Notes: a model not told the origin generated them from the letters alone. Shown: positions 9,221 through 18,745, counted from the first letter of the stretch. The stretch: DNA of 51,477 bases from an uncultured Pirellulaceae bacterium (GCA_937929805.1 CALFUT010000070.1:1-51477), one strand, 5' to 3'. A program made the numbers and translations.

Positions 9221-10645
9221 ATGAACAACTCTAACGACAAATCTCGATCGGATCCGTCAACCGACGATCCGTTGCCGTTTGACTCGCTGGAGTTTGGTAC
9301 CGACCAAGTCAACGGCCCGCCCAAAAAAGAAATTTCTCCCGCTCGTCCGCCTGAAGTCAGCCCATCGTCTCCGGCTTCCGCACCCGCTGCTTCTCGCTCG
9401 GTCTCCATTGTACCGCCCAAAGAAAATACTTCTTCGCATCGCGGTAAACGTGAAACACTTTCGGCCAGCGAGATTCGGCAACAGCGTCGCGAAACCCTCC
9501 GGCGCAAGCAGCAGGCGGAACTGGCAAGATCGCCGGCAAGTGGTGACACGGGCGGATTGGCGTTGATGCTGTTAACCACGGCGTTGGTTTTTGGGTTATG
9601 GTTCGCAGGTCCTCGGCTGGTTGAGGAATACCACTACGCCGCGGCGGCCGGAAAGTCGCGAGCCGAATACGAACACGCAAGCGCGATATTGGAATCGGAT
9701 CCCCTTGCTTCGGTATCCTATGCGTATCAGATGGTGGCTCAGAAGGTTCGCCCCAGTGTGGTTAGCATTACCGCCTATAAACGCGAGCGATCGTCCGTTG
9801 GAATTCCGGGTTTAGGTGAAGAAGGATTGGGTTCGGGAGTCATCATTTCTGCGGACGGTGACATCGTGACTAATGCCCACGTGCTTGATGGCGGATATCG
9901 ATTTTTTGTTGAATTACATGACCGTCGTCGGTACTCGGCAACGCTGATTGGAGTCGATAAGGTCAGCGACTTGGCATTGTTGAGAATCAAGTGTGATGAT
10001 TTGTTACCCGCCAGTTGGGGCGATAGTGACGCGTTAGATGTTGGCTCGATCGTTTGGGCTTTTGGCAACCCTTACCAACTCAAACAGACGGTGACGTCCG
10101 GAATCATTAGCGGGAAAGATCGTCCCGGTGACCTGAACGCTAAACAAGCCTTGCTGCAGACCGACGCGGCGATCAACAAGGGAAATAGTGGAGGTCCGCT
10201 GGTTGATTCGAAGGGGCACGTCATTGGCATCAACACCGCGATCTTGGGCGAAACGTTCCAAGGGATCGGTTTTGCGGTGCCCAGTTCGACGGCTCGCTAT
10301 GTGGTTGAGCAATTACGAACCAACGGCAAAGTGACGCGTGGGTTTCTTGGTGTGACCCCGGTCGAGGTATCGAACTCGGATGCTCGCCGGTTGGCATTGC
10401 CAGATCTCAATGGAGCCAAGCTGGTCCATGTGATGGCGGACTCGCCTGCCGCATTGGCCGGATTCCGATCGGCAGACGTGATTCGCGAATGGAATGGAAT
10501 TCCGATCAAGGACTACAAAACGCTCTATCGTTTGGCCGAGATGACGCCACCTGATTCGACCGTCAACGTCACGCTCATTCGTGACGGCCGAGAGCTTGAC
10601 GCTTCGGTCCGCATCGGAAATCGCGAACTCATTCCGATTCAATAG
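9221..10645 (+). CDS. Membrane-anchored HtrA/DegP-like serine protease with PDZ domain
   Basis: A 474-residue trypsin-fold protease acting outside the cytoplasmic membrane. Residues 1-110 are a long Pro/Ser-rich and then basic cytoplasmic segment, followed by a membrane helix at about 111-130. The protease domain holds the triad His220 (TNAH), Asp250 (VSDLALL) and Ser323 (KGNSGGPL). One PDZ domain follows at about 373-466 (starts RGFLGVTP). This fits the DegS/HtrA group involved in envelope protein quality control or regulated proteolysis. The 110-residue N-terminal tail is longer than in DegS. ATG 9221, preceded by GGCGAG, is preferred over a GTG at 9179 that would add 14 residues. Confidence 0.92.
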   Translation: MNNSNDKSRSDPSTDDPLPFDSLEFGTDQVNGPPKKEISPARPPEVSPSSPASAPAASRSVSIVPPKENTSSHRGKRETLSASEIRQQRRETLRRKQQAELARSPASGDTGGLALMLLTTALVFGLWFAGPRLVEEYHYAAAAGKSRAEYEHASAILESDPLASVSYAYQMVAQKVRPSVVSITAYKRERSSVGIPGLGEEGLGSGVIISADGDIVTNAHVLDGGYRFFVELHDRRRYSATLIGVDKVSDLALLRIKCDDLLPASWGDSDALDVGSIVWAFGNPYQLKQTVTSGIISGKDRPGDLNAKQALLQTDAAINKGNSGGPLVDSKGHVIGINTAILGETFQGIGFAVPSSTARYVVEQLRTNGKVTRGFLGVTPVEVSNSDARRLALPDLNGAKLVHVMADSPAALAGFRSADVIREWNGIPIKDYKTLYRLAEMTPPDSTVNVTLIRDGRELDASVRIGNRELIPIQ

Positions 10646-10854
10646 CTTCAATCTGCCGGGCTGGTTTGCTAGCCGAGTTGGCTTTGAATCGGTTCCGCAA
10701 CGCGCTCTGGTTAATGAGCACGCTCTCCAAAAAACATCCTGCGCTTTGCGAAATATTTTCGATCGTGGCGGTTGGTTCGTTCGCCAAGGCAGGAATGATC
10801 AATTCTGGTTGTATTAAAATTGACCAGTGTTCAATTTTGCTCCATCTACGAAAA

Positions 10855-10886
10855 AAGGCGGCAGGCATCAATTTGCCGGCCGCCTT
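10855..10886. terminator. Bidirectional terminator-like hairpin
   Basis: AAGGCGGCAGGCA pairs with TGCCGGCCGCCTT with one mismatch and a short loop. On the minus strand it is followed by a run of six T, the form expected of an intrinsic terminator. On the plus strand the tail is weaker (GTTATATTTT). It lies between two convergent genes. Confidence 0.65.
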
Positions 10887-10920
10887 GTTATATTTTGTGG
10901 AAAAAAGCTTGAAAAAGCGA

Positions 10921-10950
10921 CCTGAACTGCCCACAAGTGAGCAGTTCAGG
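10921..10950 (-). terminator. Perfect 10-bp hairpin with minus-strand T-run
   Basis: CCTGAACTGC and GCAGTTCAGG are exact inverse complements around a 10-base loop. On the minus strand the stem is followed by TCGCTTTTTC, fitting a terminator for the gene at 11088-11348. Confidence 0.5.
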
Positions 10951-10970
10951 CACTGCCTCGTCTCTATATC

Positions 10971-10998
10971 GCACAACCAAGAGCTAACTTGGTTGTGC
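10971..10998. other. Perfect 10-bp inverted repeat
   Basis: GCACAACCAA and TTGGTTGTGC are exact inverse complements around 8 bases. No T-run follows on either strand. It is the third consecutive stem in this spacer and could be part of a structured 3' UTR or a small RNA. Confidence 0.5.
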
Positions 10999-11087
10999 GA
11001 ACCACTTCCGAAAAAACAACAATGCAAGAGGCATGCCAAACTTTGGGGCGGACGCCAAAAAATTGCTGCCGATTCGGCTTTGGGGAC

Positions 11088-11348
11088 TCATCGAGTCAAA
11101 CGGCGGGCGATTTTCAGAGTCCAGTAAGCCCCGATAAGGATCAGAAGCGGCATCATGGCGGTCATGATCACGAATTGACCGACTTCTTGTCCGTCGCCGC
11201 TTGATGCTCGCCAAAGGTAGCCAAAACTGGCGGCGGTTGAGGCAAAAACGGCAGTCAAAATCAGCATCGTACGGATGGTGAGCGGTTTCCGGACGGCGCC
11301 ATTCGGCTTTGTTGGTTTGGTTTGCTTTGTTGGTTTGTCAACCATCAT
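11088..11348 (-). CDS. Small two-helix membrane protein
   Basis: 86 residues. A basic Lys/Thr/Pro-rich cytoplasmic N-terminus (two PTKQ/PTKP-like repeats) is followed by two hydrophobic segments at about 28-48 and 59-80, separated by a short Ser/Gly loop, and by a basic end. No family was recognised. The start is either of two consecutive ATGs. Convergent with the protease gene and followed by terminator-like hairpins. Confidence 0.65.
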   Translation of the reverse strand: MMVDKPTKQTKPTKPNGAVRKPLTIRTMLILTAVFASTAASFGYLWRASSGDGQEVGQFVIMTAMMPLLILIGAYWTLKIARRLTR

Positions 11349-11788
11349 GTTGGATTGGAATTTGGCCAGAAAGTTAACGTCATGCGGGGAAGCTGTTTAG
11401 GTTCAGCCTGCATTCGTAAGTCGTTGTCGCGTAATCATGTGCTGACACACATGCTGGCAACAGCTTGCACGCCGAGTCTAACCAACCGTGCGTTGGAAAT
11501 CATCTGCCCTTGGTCTGGATTCTCGTTTGGGCAGGGTTCCAGTGCTGACGATTGTTCTTGGCGTGCCGACTTTGACAGTTTTGCCGAATCTCTCAATTTT
11601 TCTGCCATACCGGACGATATCTCTTTCAGACGCCGGTCCCGTTTAATGGCGTCCACTGGTTTGTTGCGTCCCATGCCCATGGGGCTCAAGCCAAAGTCTC
11701 GCTTGAATGCTGGCAGTGCGAAGGTTTTCGCATCAGGAGCTTGCCGTTTTGTTCAAGTCGACCCAGAAAATTCAAAAGGATTTGAGAC
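11349..11788. other. 440-base spacer without a clear gene
   Basis: The divergent spacer between the small membrane gene and the Cys-rich lipoprotein gene should contain promoters for both, but I could not pick a convincing pair. Only a weak CATGTG/CACATG inverted repeat (11436-11453) was seen. An 84-codon minus frame at 11435-11689 is possible but unsupported. Confidence 0.4.
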
Positions 11789-12571
11789 ATGCGATTCTTC
11801 ATGATCGCTGCTGCCATGAGTGTAGCGGCTTTGGGGTTTAGTGGCTGTGCCACGACCGGTGGATGCCAGTCAGGTGGATGTGGAGCCGAGATCGCCGCCG
11901 GCGGTTGCGGCGACGCGGGTTGCTCGGACTGCCAGACGCCCGAGGCTGCCGAGTGCAGTTGTGGCGGCGGCGGTTGCGCCAGTTGCTTGAACGGCATCCA
12001 CGGTGGTGCTCCGGGGCAGTACGGCGGCGGGCTTCAAAACACCGGCATGGCGATGACCATGTTTGACCGTGGACCTAAATGCGATGCCGGCTGCGGAAGG
12101 TTCGGCTGCGGACGTTTGGGCCTTTGCGGCGGGTGTCGAATCCGAGGGGCGATCGCAGCTAAATGCAACACGTGTGACGAAGGTGGCTGCGATAACTGCG
12201 AGGAAGAAGCACCTTCACCAGGTTTGCTGGGTCGGTTGAAAGAAGCCAACGCAATCGCGTTGGCTGAACAGGACGCGGAATTCGCCGCGAGTCACGGCTG
12301 CGGATGTGGAATCCCCGGTTGTGGGGGCGGCGCCGGTTGCCTCGGTGCCCACGGCTGTGGCGGTCGAGGCTGTGCTCAAGGATGTAAAGACTGTGCCCGC
12401 GGCATACTGCAACACTCGCTGGGACAACCTTATGGCGGTGCCGTGCCTCACACCACGCAACCTCAAGGAGCACCTCCGGCAGGAATGGCTCCAACCTACG
12501 CCTACCCTTACTACACGACTCGCGGTCCACGAGATTTTCTGGCTCGCGAGCCCGCATCAATCGGATATTGA
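11789..12571 (+). CDS. Cysteine- and glycine-rich lipoprotein
   Basis: 260 residues with a lipoprotein signal (LGFSGC, lipidated Cys20). I count 27 cysteines, about one residue in ten, mostly in GGC, CxxC and CGCG clusters, in two blocks (about 20-57 and 90-125) and a third near 173-205. The remainder is Gly-rich with a Pro/Tyr-rich tail. No domain was recognised. The pattern could bind metal, be a disulphide-stapled envelope component, or both. The ATG follows AGGATTTGAGAC. A strong bidirectional terminator lies downstream, shared with der. Glycine-rich composition rather than a catalytic core argues for a structural role, which is inference. Confidence 0.8.
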   Translation: MRFFMIAAAMSVAALGFSGCATTGGCQSGGCGAEIAAGGCGDAGCSDCQTPEAAECSCGGGGCASCLNGIHGGAPGQYGGGLQNTGMAMTMFDRGPKCDAGCGRFGCGRLGLCGGCRIRGAIAAKCNTCDEGGCDNCEEEAPSPGLLGRLKEANAIALAEQDAEFAASHGCGCGIPGCGGGAGCLGAHGCGGRGCAQGCKDCARGILQHSLGQPYGGAVPHTTQPQGAPPAGMAPTYAYPYYTTRGPRDFLAREPASIGY

Positions 12572-12683
12572 TTGCTTAACGGGCTCGACTGAAGCGGTTT
12601 CACACGCTGCTTCACATCCCGCGATCGAAACATGAGTCGAGTGCATTGGCGCGAAGCCACGGGTCGAGCCAGTGCACTAAAAG

Positions 12684-12722
12684 AAAACCCGTTGCCGAAA
12701 TTTGGCAACGGGTTTTTCTTTA
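12684..12722. terminator. Strong bidirectional intrinsic terminator
   Basis: AAAACCCGTTGCC pairs perfectly with GGCAACGGGTTTT around a 7-base loop, with T-rich sequence on the plus strand and A-rich sequence before it, so it also works on the minus strand. It separates the convergent lipoprotein and der genes. Confidence 0.85.
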
Positions 12723-12769
12723 TGGGTTTTTAGTTTCTCGCTGACGCAGTTTCTATTTTTGCGAACGAG

Positions 12770-14131
12770 CTACGCATTGCTTTGCTCAAGCATGTCGTTG
12801 GGATCGGTCGACTTACGTTTCTCTAGGACCAATCGAATTGGGACTTCGCCAAAGTCCAGCGAATCGGACAGCACGCTTAATAAGTAACGCCGGTACGTCT
12901 TGGAAAATGCGTCTGGGTTGTTGCACTTGATCACAATGGTGGGCGGTTCAATTCCAATCTGAGCGGCATAGAAAATCTTGGGTCGACGCTTGTTCGATGC
13001 CATCGGTGGCGGATGTCGAACGAGTGCCTCTTTGAGAATTCGATTTAGTTTCGGCGTTGAGATTCGCGATCGAGATTGCTTGAAGAGCATCTGAGCGTGA
13101 TTGAGCATTCGCTTGGTGTTCTGGCCGGACTGAGCTGTAATGAAAGCGATGGGAGCCGTCCAACTGGACGGGAATTGCTCGCGAAGGTATTCGGCCCAAC
13201 GCTCGGTGGGCATGTGCTCGGCCATCAAGTCCCATTTGTTGACCACAAACATGCACGGTTTGTAGTTGGACTCGATGTAAGTCACCAGCTGTTTGTCGAC
13301 TTTGCTAATTCGGCTGCTGGCATCGAACACCATAAGCACGACGTCGGCATGACGGATTGAGCGATGGGCTCGATGCGTGCCGTACCATTCGACGTCGGTG
13401 CGAACACTTTTTCCCTTGCGAAGTCCGGGCGTATCGATCGCCACCATGGCAATGTCGTCCAACTCGAACCGGACATCGACGCTGTCGCGAGTCGTGCCGG
13501 CGACTTCGCTGACGATCATGCGGTCGGTCTTCACCAACGCATTGATCAACGTGCTTTTGCCAACATTGCGACGCCCGACCAAGACAAACTTCATGTCTGG
13601 TTCCGCGATTTCGCGTGCTTCGATTTCTTCTTCGCTTGGCAGTCGTTCGACGATCGCTTGGATCAGTTCAGACTTACGACGATTGTTTTTCGCGCTGCAT
13701 AAAACGGGTTTGTCGAAACCCAGCGAGTAGAAATCACTCGCGTCCAGTTCCCAGTTTTCGCCGTCACACTTGTTGGCGACTAGCAAAACGGGTTTGTCGA
13801 TTGAGCGAAGCCGTTCGGCCACGTGTTGGTCCAAAACGGTTTTTCCATCTCGGGCGTCGACTACAAACATCAACAGATCGGCTCCGTTGATCCCAAGCTG
13901 AATCTGCTGTTCGATTTCTTCGTCCAGTTCATCGACGTCGTTAATGCCAATCCCGCCGGTGTCCATGATCTCAAAGTAGCGACCTTCTTCTTCCAGCATA
14001 AAGGTCATGCGATCGCGGGTGACACCCGCCATGTTGTCCACAATGGCCAGACGTACGCCGGCCAGCCAATTGAAAATGCTGGATTTCCCCACGTTGGGGC
14101 GGCCGACAATAGAAACTTTGGGAAGCGACAT
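12770..14131 (-). CDS. der: Ribosome-biogenesis GTPase Der (EngA)
   Basis: 453 residues, with two tandem GTPase domains and a C-terminal KH-like domain, the hallmark of Der, which acts in 50S subunit maturation. Domain 1 has P-loop GRPNVGKS at 10-17, DTGG at 57-60 and NKCD at 120-123. Domain 2 has GRRNVGKS at 186-193, DTPG at 233-236 and NKWD at 298-301. The second P-loop has Arg where Pro is usual. The KH-like domain occupies about 350-440. The start is taken at the ATG (14129-14131) encoding MSLPKVSIVG, which places the first P-loop at the usual distance; an upstream in-frame start would add 19 unlikely residues. Confidence 0.97.
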   Translation of the reverse strand: MSLPKVSIVGRPNVGKSSIFNWLAGVRLAIVDNMAGVTRDRMTFMLEEEGRYFEIMDTGGIGINDVDELDEEIEQQIQLGINGADLLMFVVDARDGKTVLDQHVAERLRSIDKPVLLVANKCDGENWELDASDFYSLGFDKPVLCSAKNNRRKSELIQAIVERLPSEEEIEAREIAEPDMKFVLVGRRNVGKSTLINALVKTDRMIVSEVAGTTRDSVDVRFELDDIAMVAIDTPGLRKGKSVRTDVEWYGTHRAHRSIRHADVVLMVFDASSRISKVDKQLVTYIESNYKPCMFVVNKWDLMAEHMPTERWAEYLREQFPSSWTAPIAFITAQSGQNTKRMLNHAQMLFKQSRSRISTPKLNRILKEALVRHPPPMASNKRRPKIFYAAQIGIEPPTIVIKCNNPDAFSKTYRRYLLSVLSDSLDFGEVPIRLVLEKRKSTDPNDMLEQSNA

Positions 14132-14439
14132 GACTCTGCATTCGAAGTGGTCAAAGTGTTTAAAAGGGGTAGCGGCGCTAACTCGCACTGGCCGAGTCGT
14201 TCATTGATTGAGCGATGGGCTTTGCGGAGACAGACGCATAAGCACCACCAAGGCACTTCTGTGAAGCTCGTTTGGTCTTGGTTGTTGATTGACTTGCAGG
14301 GAGCTTGCTTAACAGCGGTGCGAAAGAGCGTTATCATCACGGAAGAATCTTCTGGTTAGATTCCAGCGGTGAAACGCTGTGCCACTACAAAATAACAGGT
14401 TTTCCAGTTGCGGAAACAGGCAAAGTCGGACAAACGCGG

Positions 14440-15408
14440 GTGAACGTCGAATCATTGAATCTCAAGCGGCTTTTGTTGCAGCAATTACGGTCCTACGAGG
14501 CAAGCGGGTTGAGCTCGCTTCCAGTCGGCTCGGGCGAGTTGCCGTTTGACCTGTCAGACCTGATGTCCGACGGAGGGGCGGAGTCTGCGGAGGCCAGCCA
14601 GCAAGGGACCACGGCGGTTGTTGGCACTGCCGCTGCCGCACAAAGGCAATCAGCCGAGGGCGTCGGAACTTCGTTGCAATCGTCAACTCCTAACGCTTCA
14701 ACCACCGGCGCTCCATCAAGCCCGCAGCCGGTAGCCCAATCTTCCAGCAATCCCGGCGGCACTGGATCGGCCAGCGTCAGCCCGGACGACAGCGTGCCGG
14801 GCAGCGAACTAGCGCTGCCGTATCCTCAGTCGTTGCCGCTTGCCCAGCGTCAGCAGCAGTTGACGGTGCTGCAAAGCTTGGTGTCCGAGTGCACTCGGTG
14901 TGAAGAACTGGCAAATTCACGGACGCAAACCGTCTTTGGCGTCGGTGATCCAACGGCAAGGCTGGTTTTCGTCGGCGAAGGCCCCGGCGCTGACGAGGAC
15001 CGCCAGGGTGAGCCGTTCGTCGGGGCGGCCGGGCAGTTGCTGAACAAGATCCTAGACGCCTGCCAACTGTCCCGTGAGCAAGTGTACATTCTGAATGTGG
15101 TCAAATGTCGTCCTCCGCGGAATCGGAATCCCTCTGATTCAGAGCGTTCTTGCTGTTGGGGCTACGCCCGTGAGCAGCTTGAAATCCTGCAGCCCGAGTT
15201 CATCTGTTGCCTCGGCAGCGTTGCCGCGAAATCGCTCTTGAACACCAAACAGCCGCTTGGCCGCATGCGTCAGCAATTTCACGCATACCGAGGAAGCCGC
15301 GTAATCGTTACATACCACCCCGCCTATCTTTTACGAACGCCGAGTGCAAAACGTCACGTCTGGGACGACATGAAACTGCTGATGAAAGCGATGGGCGTCG
15401 ATCTGTAA
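14440..15408 (+). CDS. Family-4 uracil-DNA glycosylase (4Fe-4S)
   Basis: Removes uracil from DNA in base-excision repair. Numbering is from GTG 14440 (322 residues). Residues about 40-140 form a long Ser/Ala/Gly/Pro-rich linker, unusual for this family. The catalytic domain begins near 140 with CTRC (Cys151, Cys154), followed by GEGPGADED (motif A, 179-187), the third cluster ligand Cys223 in KCRPP, the fourth at Cys239 in ExxxC, and HPAYLL (His293). The four cysteines fit the 4Fe-4S cluster of family-4 enzymes. The start is uncertain: a TTG at 14305 keeps the frame open and would add 45 residues. Transcribed divergently from der. Confidence 0.9.
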   Translation: MNVESLNLKRLLLQQLRSYEASGLSSLPVGSGELPFDLSDLMSDGGAESAEASQQGTTAVVGTAAAAQRQSAEGVGTSLQSSTPNASTTGAPSSPQPVAQSSSNPGGTGSASVSPDDSVPGSELALPYPQSLPLAQRQQQLTVLQSLVSECTRCEELANSRTQTVFGVGDPTARLVFVGEGPGADEDRQGEPFVGAAGQLLNKILDACQLSREQVYILNVVKCRPPRNRNPSDSERSCCWGYAREQLEILQPEFICCLGSVAAKSLLNTKQPLGRMRQQFHAYRGSRVIVTYHPAYLLRTPSAKRHVWDDMKLLMKAMGVDL

Positions 15409-15762
15409 GCCAGAGGGCTGTTGCGCTTGACCCTTTCCTTGCGAAAACGTGCTGGACTGGGTCGATTGCCTAGCCGAAGTGCCTTGAAGCTGGTCGGATC
15501 GAGCCCAAAACGCTGGTTTTCCTTGTGCTTTTGACGGGCCGCCCCACAAATTCCCGCTGGGAAAAGTACGGTTTGTGGTTAAGGTGATAGAGTTCAAAAA
15601 TAGAAAACGCTCGGCTACCGATTTAGCTCAAGCTAGGCTTAATCGGAACTCGAGTTTGAATCGAGCAGAGATTGCGACCGCAAGCCTTTGTTCTTGCTTC
15701 GGCACATCGTTGCGACACAAAATCATTTAATCTCAACATCAGGAAACTGGTTGGAGAACGCT
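15409..15762. other. 354-base spacer
   Basis: No gene was seen. An imperfect stem (CCGATT, TAGC / GCTA, AATCGG) lies at 15618-15646. GGAG nine bases before 15763 is a reasonable ribosome-binding site for the next gene. Confidence 0.4.
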
Positions 15763-17136
15763 ATGTTGGTTACTGCACTGAAACGAATCTCCCTAGCATC
15801 ATTATTGGCGCTGGTCGCCTCGACGGCGTGCTTTGCCCAAGATGACCTGCTGGGAAACACAGGCGGTGTCGAAGTTGATGCCCTTGGAGTTCTGACGAAT
15901 CTGAAGGTGCCGGCTGATGCTCAGCAATTAAATCAGAAGCGTTATCAGGCTGCGGTTGCGTCGCTGAACCAAGACATGCAGAAGCCCAGTGACTTTCGGA
16001 AAGTCTCTCTGACGCGTTTGGAAGCCGAAGTCGCAAAACTTCGCGCGGCCAACAAACCGATCCCGGCCGACATGGCCTACCTTGGTGGTTTAACTCAAAT
16101 CACTCACGTCTTCTTTTACCCAGAAACAAAAGACGTTGTCGTTGCGGGCCCTGCCGAAGGGATTTACGTCAACGGACTTAATCGCGCAGTCGGTATGAAG
16201 TCTGGTCGTGCGGCGATTCAGTTGCAAGACCTTGTTGTTGCCTTACGAGCATTTGCTCCCAACGGACCAAAGACTCAGATAATTTCTTGCTCGTTCGATC
16301 CGACGGCCGAGGGCTTGCAGCGGATGCAGCAGGCGATGCAGCACGCCACCCGGAATTTCCGCCCCGGCGACGAACAGGCCTTCGTCAATCTGATCAAAGA
16401 GGCAACCGGATACCAGACGATCACGATCAAAGGCGTGTCGCCCAAAACGCATTTTGCGCACACGATGGCGGAAGCCGATTACGCGATGAAGCTGATTGGT
16501 CTTGGGTTGCGTGAAACTCCCGTCAAGATCACCACCTTTGTCGAAAAGACCAAGCCACGCTATGGTTCGAACTCATTGATTCGCTGGTTCTTCCAGCCGG
16601 ACTACAGTTGCGTGCACATGACCGAAGACAAGCAATCGATGCAGCTGGTTGGCAACGGAGTCAAGCTTGTTGGTGAAGATGAAAGCGTCAGCGCGGCCGG
16701 TAACCGAAAAGGCCGGGGATCGATGAACCCTGCCAGCAAGGCCTTCACCAGTTCATTCACTCGAATGTACGGAAAGCTGGCGGCGAAAGCGCCACTGTTT
16801 GCAGAACTTCGCAATCTGATTGATCTCTCGATCGTTGCCGCGTTCATTCAGAAAATGGACATCTACGGCCAAGCCGATTGGGAACTGGCCACCTTTGGTG
16901 ATGAGTCGGTCGTTCCGGTTGAAACTCGTTACCCGTTGCAAAAAGTTGCCCCCGTCGTCAACGGCTTCTGGAAAGGCAACTCTTTCATGGCTCCCACCGC
17001 GGGCGGAGTCAGCATCCAACCTCGGGTCGCATTGAATTCGGATCGAATCAATGTCGACGAGACTGGGGAAATCCAAGCGAAACGTGACTCGGTGGTTGTC
17101 GACCTATTGGAAGATGGCCAGTGGTGGTGGGATTGA
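15763..17136 (+). CDS. Secreted DUF1598-type protein
   Basis: 457 residues after an ATG preceded by GGAG. The signal peptide covers 1-25 (cleavage CFA-QDD). The remainder is soluble and reads as a DUF1598 family member, a family I associate with planctomycetes. Its function is unknown. Notable stretches are a Val-rich FFYPETKDVVVAGPAEG segment at about 113-130 and a conserved-looking WFFQPDYSC near 286. The C-terminus is Trp-rich (QWWWD). No enzymatic motif was recognised. Family naming is from memory of the sequence style, not a search. Confidence 0.75.
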   Translation: MLVTALKRISLASLLALVASTACFAQDDLLGNTGGVEVDALGVLTNLKVPADAQQLNQKRYQAAVASLNQDMQKPSDFRKVSLTRLEAEVAKLRAANKPIPADMAYLGGLTQITHVFFYPETKDVVVAGPAEGIYVNGLNRAVGMKSGRAAIQLQDLVVALRAFAPNGPKTQIISCSFDPTAEGLQRMQQAMQHATRNFRPGDEQAFVNLIKEATGYQTITIKGVSPKTHFAHTMAEADYAMKLIGLGLRETPVKITTFVEKTKPRYGSNSLIRWFFQPDYSCVHMTEDKQSMQLVGNGVKLVGEDESVSAAGNRKGRGSMNPASKAFTSSFTRMYGKLAAKAPLFAELRNLIDLSIVAAFIQKMDIYGQADWELATFGDESVVPVETRYPLQKVAPVVNGFWKGNSFMAPTAGGVSIQPRVALNSDRINVDETGEIQAKRDSVVVDLLEDGQWWWD

Positions 17137-17379
17137 TCACAGTCGCTAACGTTTGAAGTTGATTGGGCGGCCATTGCTTCTGTTACCGGCCGTTTGACTC
17201 GCGTTTTGCAACACTTCTGCTGACTGGGCTTTGCCCCGCGCCAATTTTGGTTCTAATAATGGCTAGTCGCCATCGAACCATCCTCTTAGGTTATCCGGGC
17301 TCAGACGACAGGTTTGCGTCTGAAGCCGGGCTGAGGTAGGCCTTGGATTTCGCTTTTCAGTTCCGCAAGTTTCGGGCAG

Positions 17380-18456
17380 ATGATCAAACTTCGCCAACAG
17401 AAAAACAGCGGAATCGAAACCGATGATCGATTGGTGATCGAAGCGTTTCCGGGATACGCACGAAAGCTTGCGTCGGGCGACTGGAAGTTTTCGCTTTCTG
17501 GTGTGGTTTGCCAACCGCCTGAAAGTTTCAACATGCGTCAGCGAATGATGATTCGCATGTTGGGCAATGCGATGCAGGCAACGCCCGAACAGCTTCAGTG
17601 CGATATGTTTCAGGCACGTGTCGCTCCTTTTCTTGCCGAAGCCGAACACAAGCGTCATCTAATTGTGACCATCGGGGATCAATCGTTTCAATTGTCTAGG
17701 CGAACCTATCGCAACGGTCATTTTCGCGGCACGGTGGGCGTCAGTCAGGCACTGGTTGATAGCATTCGGGCGACCAGTTCAGGCCATAAAGAAGTGCCAT
17801 ATCGAGTTGAATTGGCCGATCAGCCGGCCGTGGTGGCCGAGGGCATTGTTCGTTTGATTTCCGATGGTGGGCTGAGCGTGATCTCGGATATCGACGACAC
17901 GATCAAGGTATCGGGCGTTGGGAATCGAAAAGAGCTGCTGGCCAACACGTTTTTGCGAGAATTCAAAAGCGTCACGGGGATGGCGGAGCTCTATCAACAA
18001 TGGGACGCCTTGGGGGCCAGTTTTCATTACGTGTCCTCAAGCCCGTGGCAACTTTATCGTGCCCTCCAGGGGTTGCATACGGAACTCAGGTTTCCAGCCG
18101 GGACAATGCATTTGCGAAATTTTCGACTTCGCGACCAGCTTTTCAAGAAGTTTCGGATTCGCCGTCATGGGAAGGTTTCGGCCATCCAATCGCTGCTCAA
18201 GGGGCTGCCGGGGCAGAAATTTGTGCTGATTGGTGATTCGGGGGAAAAAGACCCGGAAATTTACCGTCGAATCTGCCGACGATTCCCCGGTCGAGTCACC
18301 GGTTTGTTCATTCGAGATCTGCCTCATCGCAGAATGACGGATGAACGGCTGCTGAAACTACGAAAAGCGTTGCCCGACGGCATTTGCGAACGGTACGAGA
18401 GTGCCCAAGCGCTGCGGGAGACTGTCGGGGATCTGTTTTCCGAATTGGCGACCTGA
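17380..18456 (+). CDS. App1-like phosphatidate phosphatase catalytic-domain protein (DUF2183)
   Basis: 358 residues. The C-terminal half has the HAD-type DxDxT signature at Asp170, Asp172 and Thr174 (SDIDDTIKVSGV), then a conserved VSSSPWQLY segment near 218-226 and IGDSGEKDPEIY near 284-295, as in the App1 family, where the yeast enzyme dephosphorylates phosphatidic acid. The N-terminal 165 residues form a beta-rich region typical of bacterial members. No signal peptide or membrane segment is visible, so it is probably cytosolic or peripheral. Substrate in bacteria is unproven. The ATG lacks a strong Shine-Dalgarno sequence. Confidence 0.88.
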   Translation: MIKLRQQKNSGIETDDRLVIEAFPGYARKLASGDWKFSLSGVVCQPPESFNMRQRMMIRMLGNAMQATPEQLQCDMFQARVAPFLAEAEHKRHLIVTIGDQSFQLSRRTYRNGHFRGTVGVSQALVDSIRATSSGHKEVPYRVELADQPAVVAEGIVRLISDGGLSVISDIDDTIKVSGVGNRKELLANTFLREFKSVTGMAELYQQWDALGASFHYVSSSPWQLYRALQGLHTELRFPAGTMHLRNFRLRDQLFKKFRIRRHGKVSAIQSLLKGLPGQKFVLIGDSGEKDPEIYRRICRRFPGRVTGLFIRDLPHRRMTDERLLKLRKALPDGICERYESAQALRETVGDLFSELAT

Positions 18457-18745
18457 TTCCGCCATGGGTCGTAGCGGTTGCACGCGGTCAATCGGTATCG
18501 TTTCGATGCTGGGAAGATTTCAATGCTCCCGCCCGAAACGCCGTCGCAGTTTTGGCTTGACATTTACCCCTTGCCGATGTGGCGAGGGTCAGCGATAGTA
18601 TGCGGTTCAAATTTCGGAGTCTCGCTCGGTACGTTGCCGGGAGTAGACGGCTTCGACTGATTTTCGGTGGTTAGCATGGCGTGAGACGCCCGCACGCTGC
18701 CGAGATCAGTAAGTTCACCAATTTTCGCTCAGGAGCGAATTGAAG

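Larger units (their letters stand above)
10646..11087. other. Convergent spacer with three tandem hairpins
   Basis: This 442-base spacer between the protease gene and the convergent small membrane gene holds the three stems listed separately at 10855-10998. From 10646 to 10850 I see nothing, and the frames across the spacer read as noise. Confidence 0.55.

Noticed and set aside
10666-11127. 153-codon plus-strand frame across the three hairpins
   Set aside because: Runs through stem-loops and a bidirectional terminator and reads as noise.
11435-11689. 84-codon minus-strand frame in the spacer before the Cys-rich lipoprotein
   Set aside because: Hydrophilic but with no motif, Shine-Dalgarno or neighbour support; kept as unsupported.
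18557-18601. rpsD promoter from TTGACA (18557) or TTGCCG (18571) with TAGTAT (18596)
   Set aside because: Spacing is 33 or 19 bases and the -10 match is weak, so neither pair was called.
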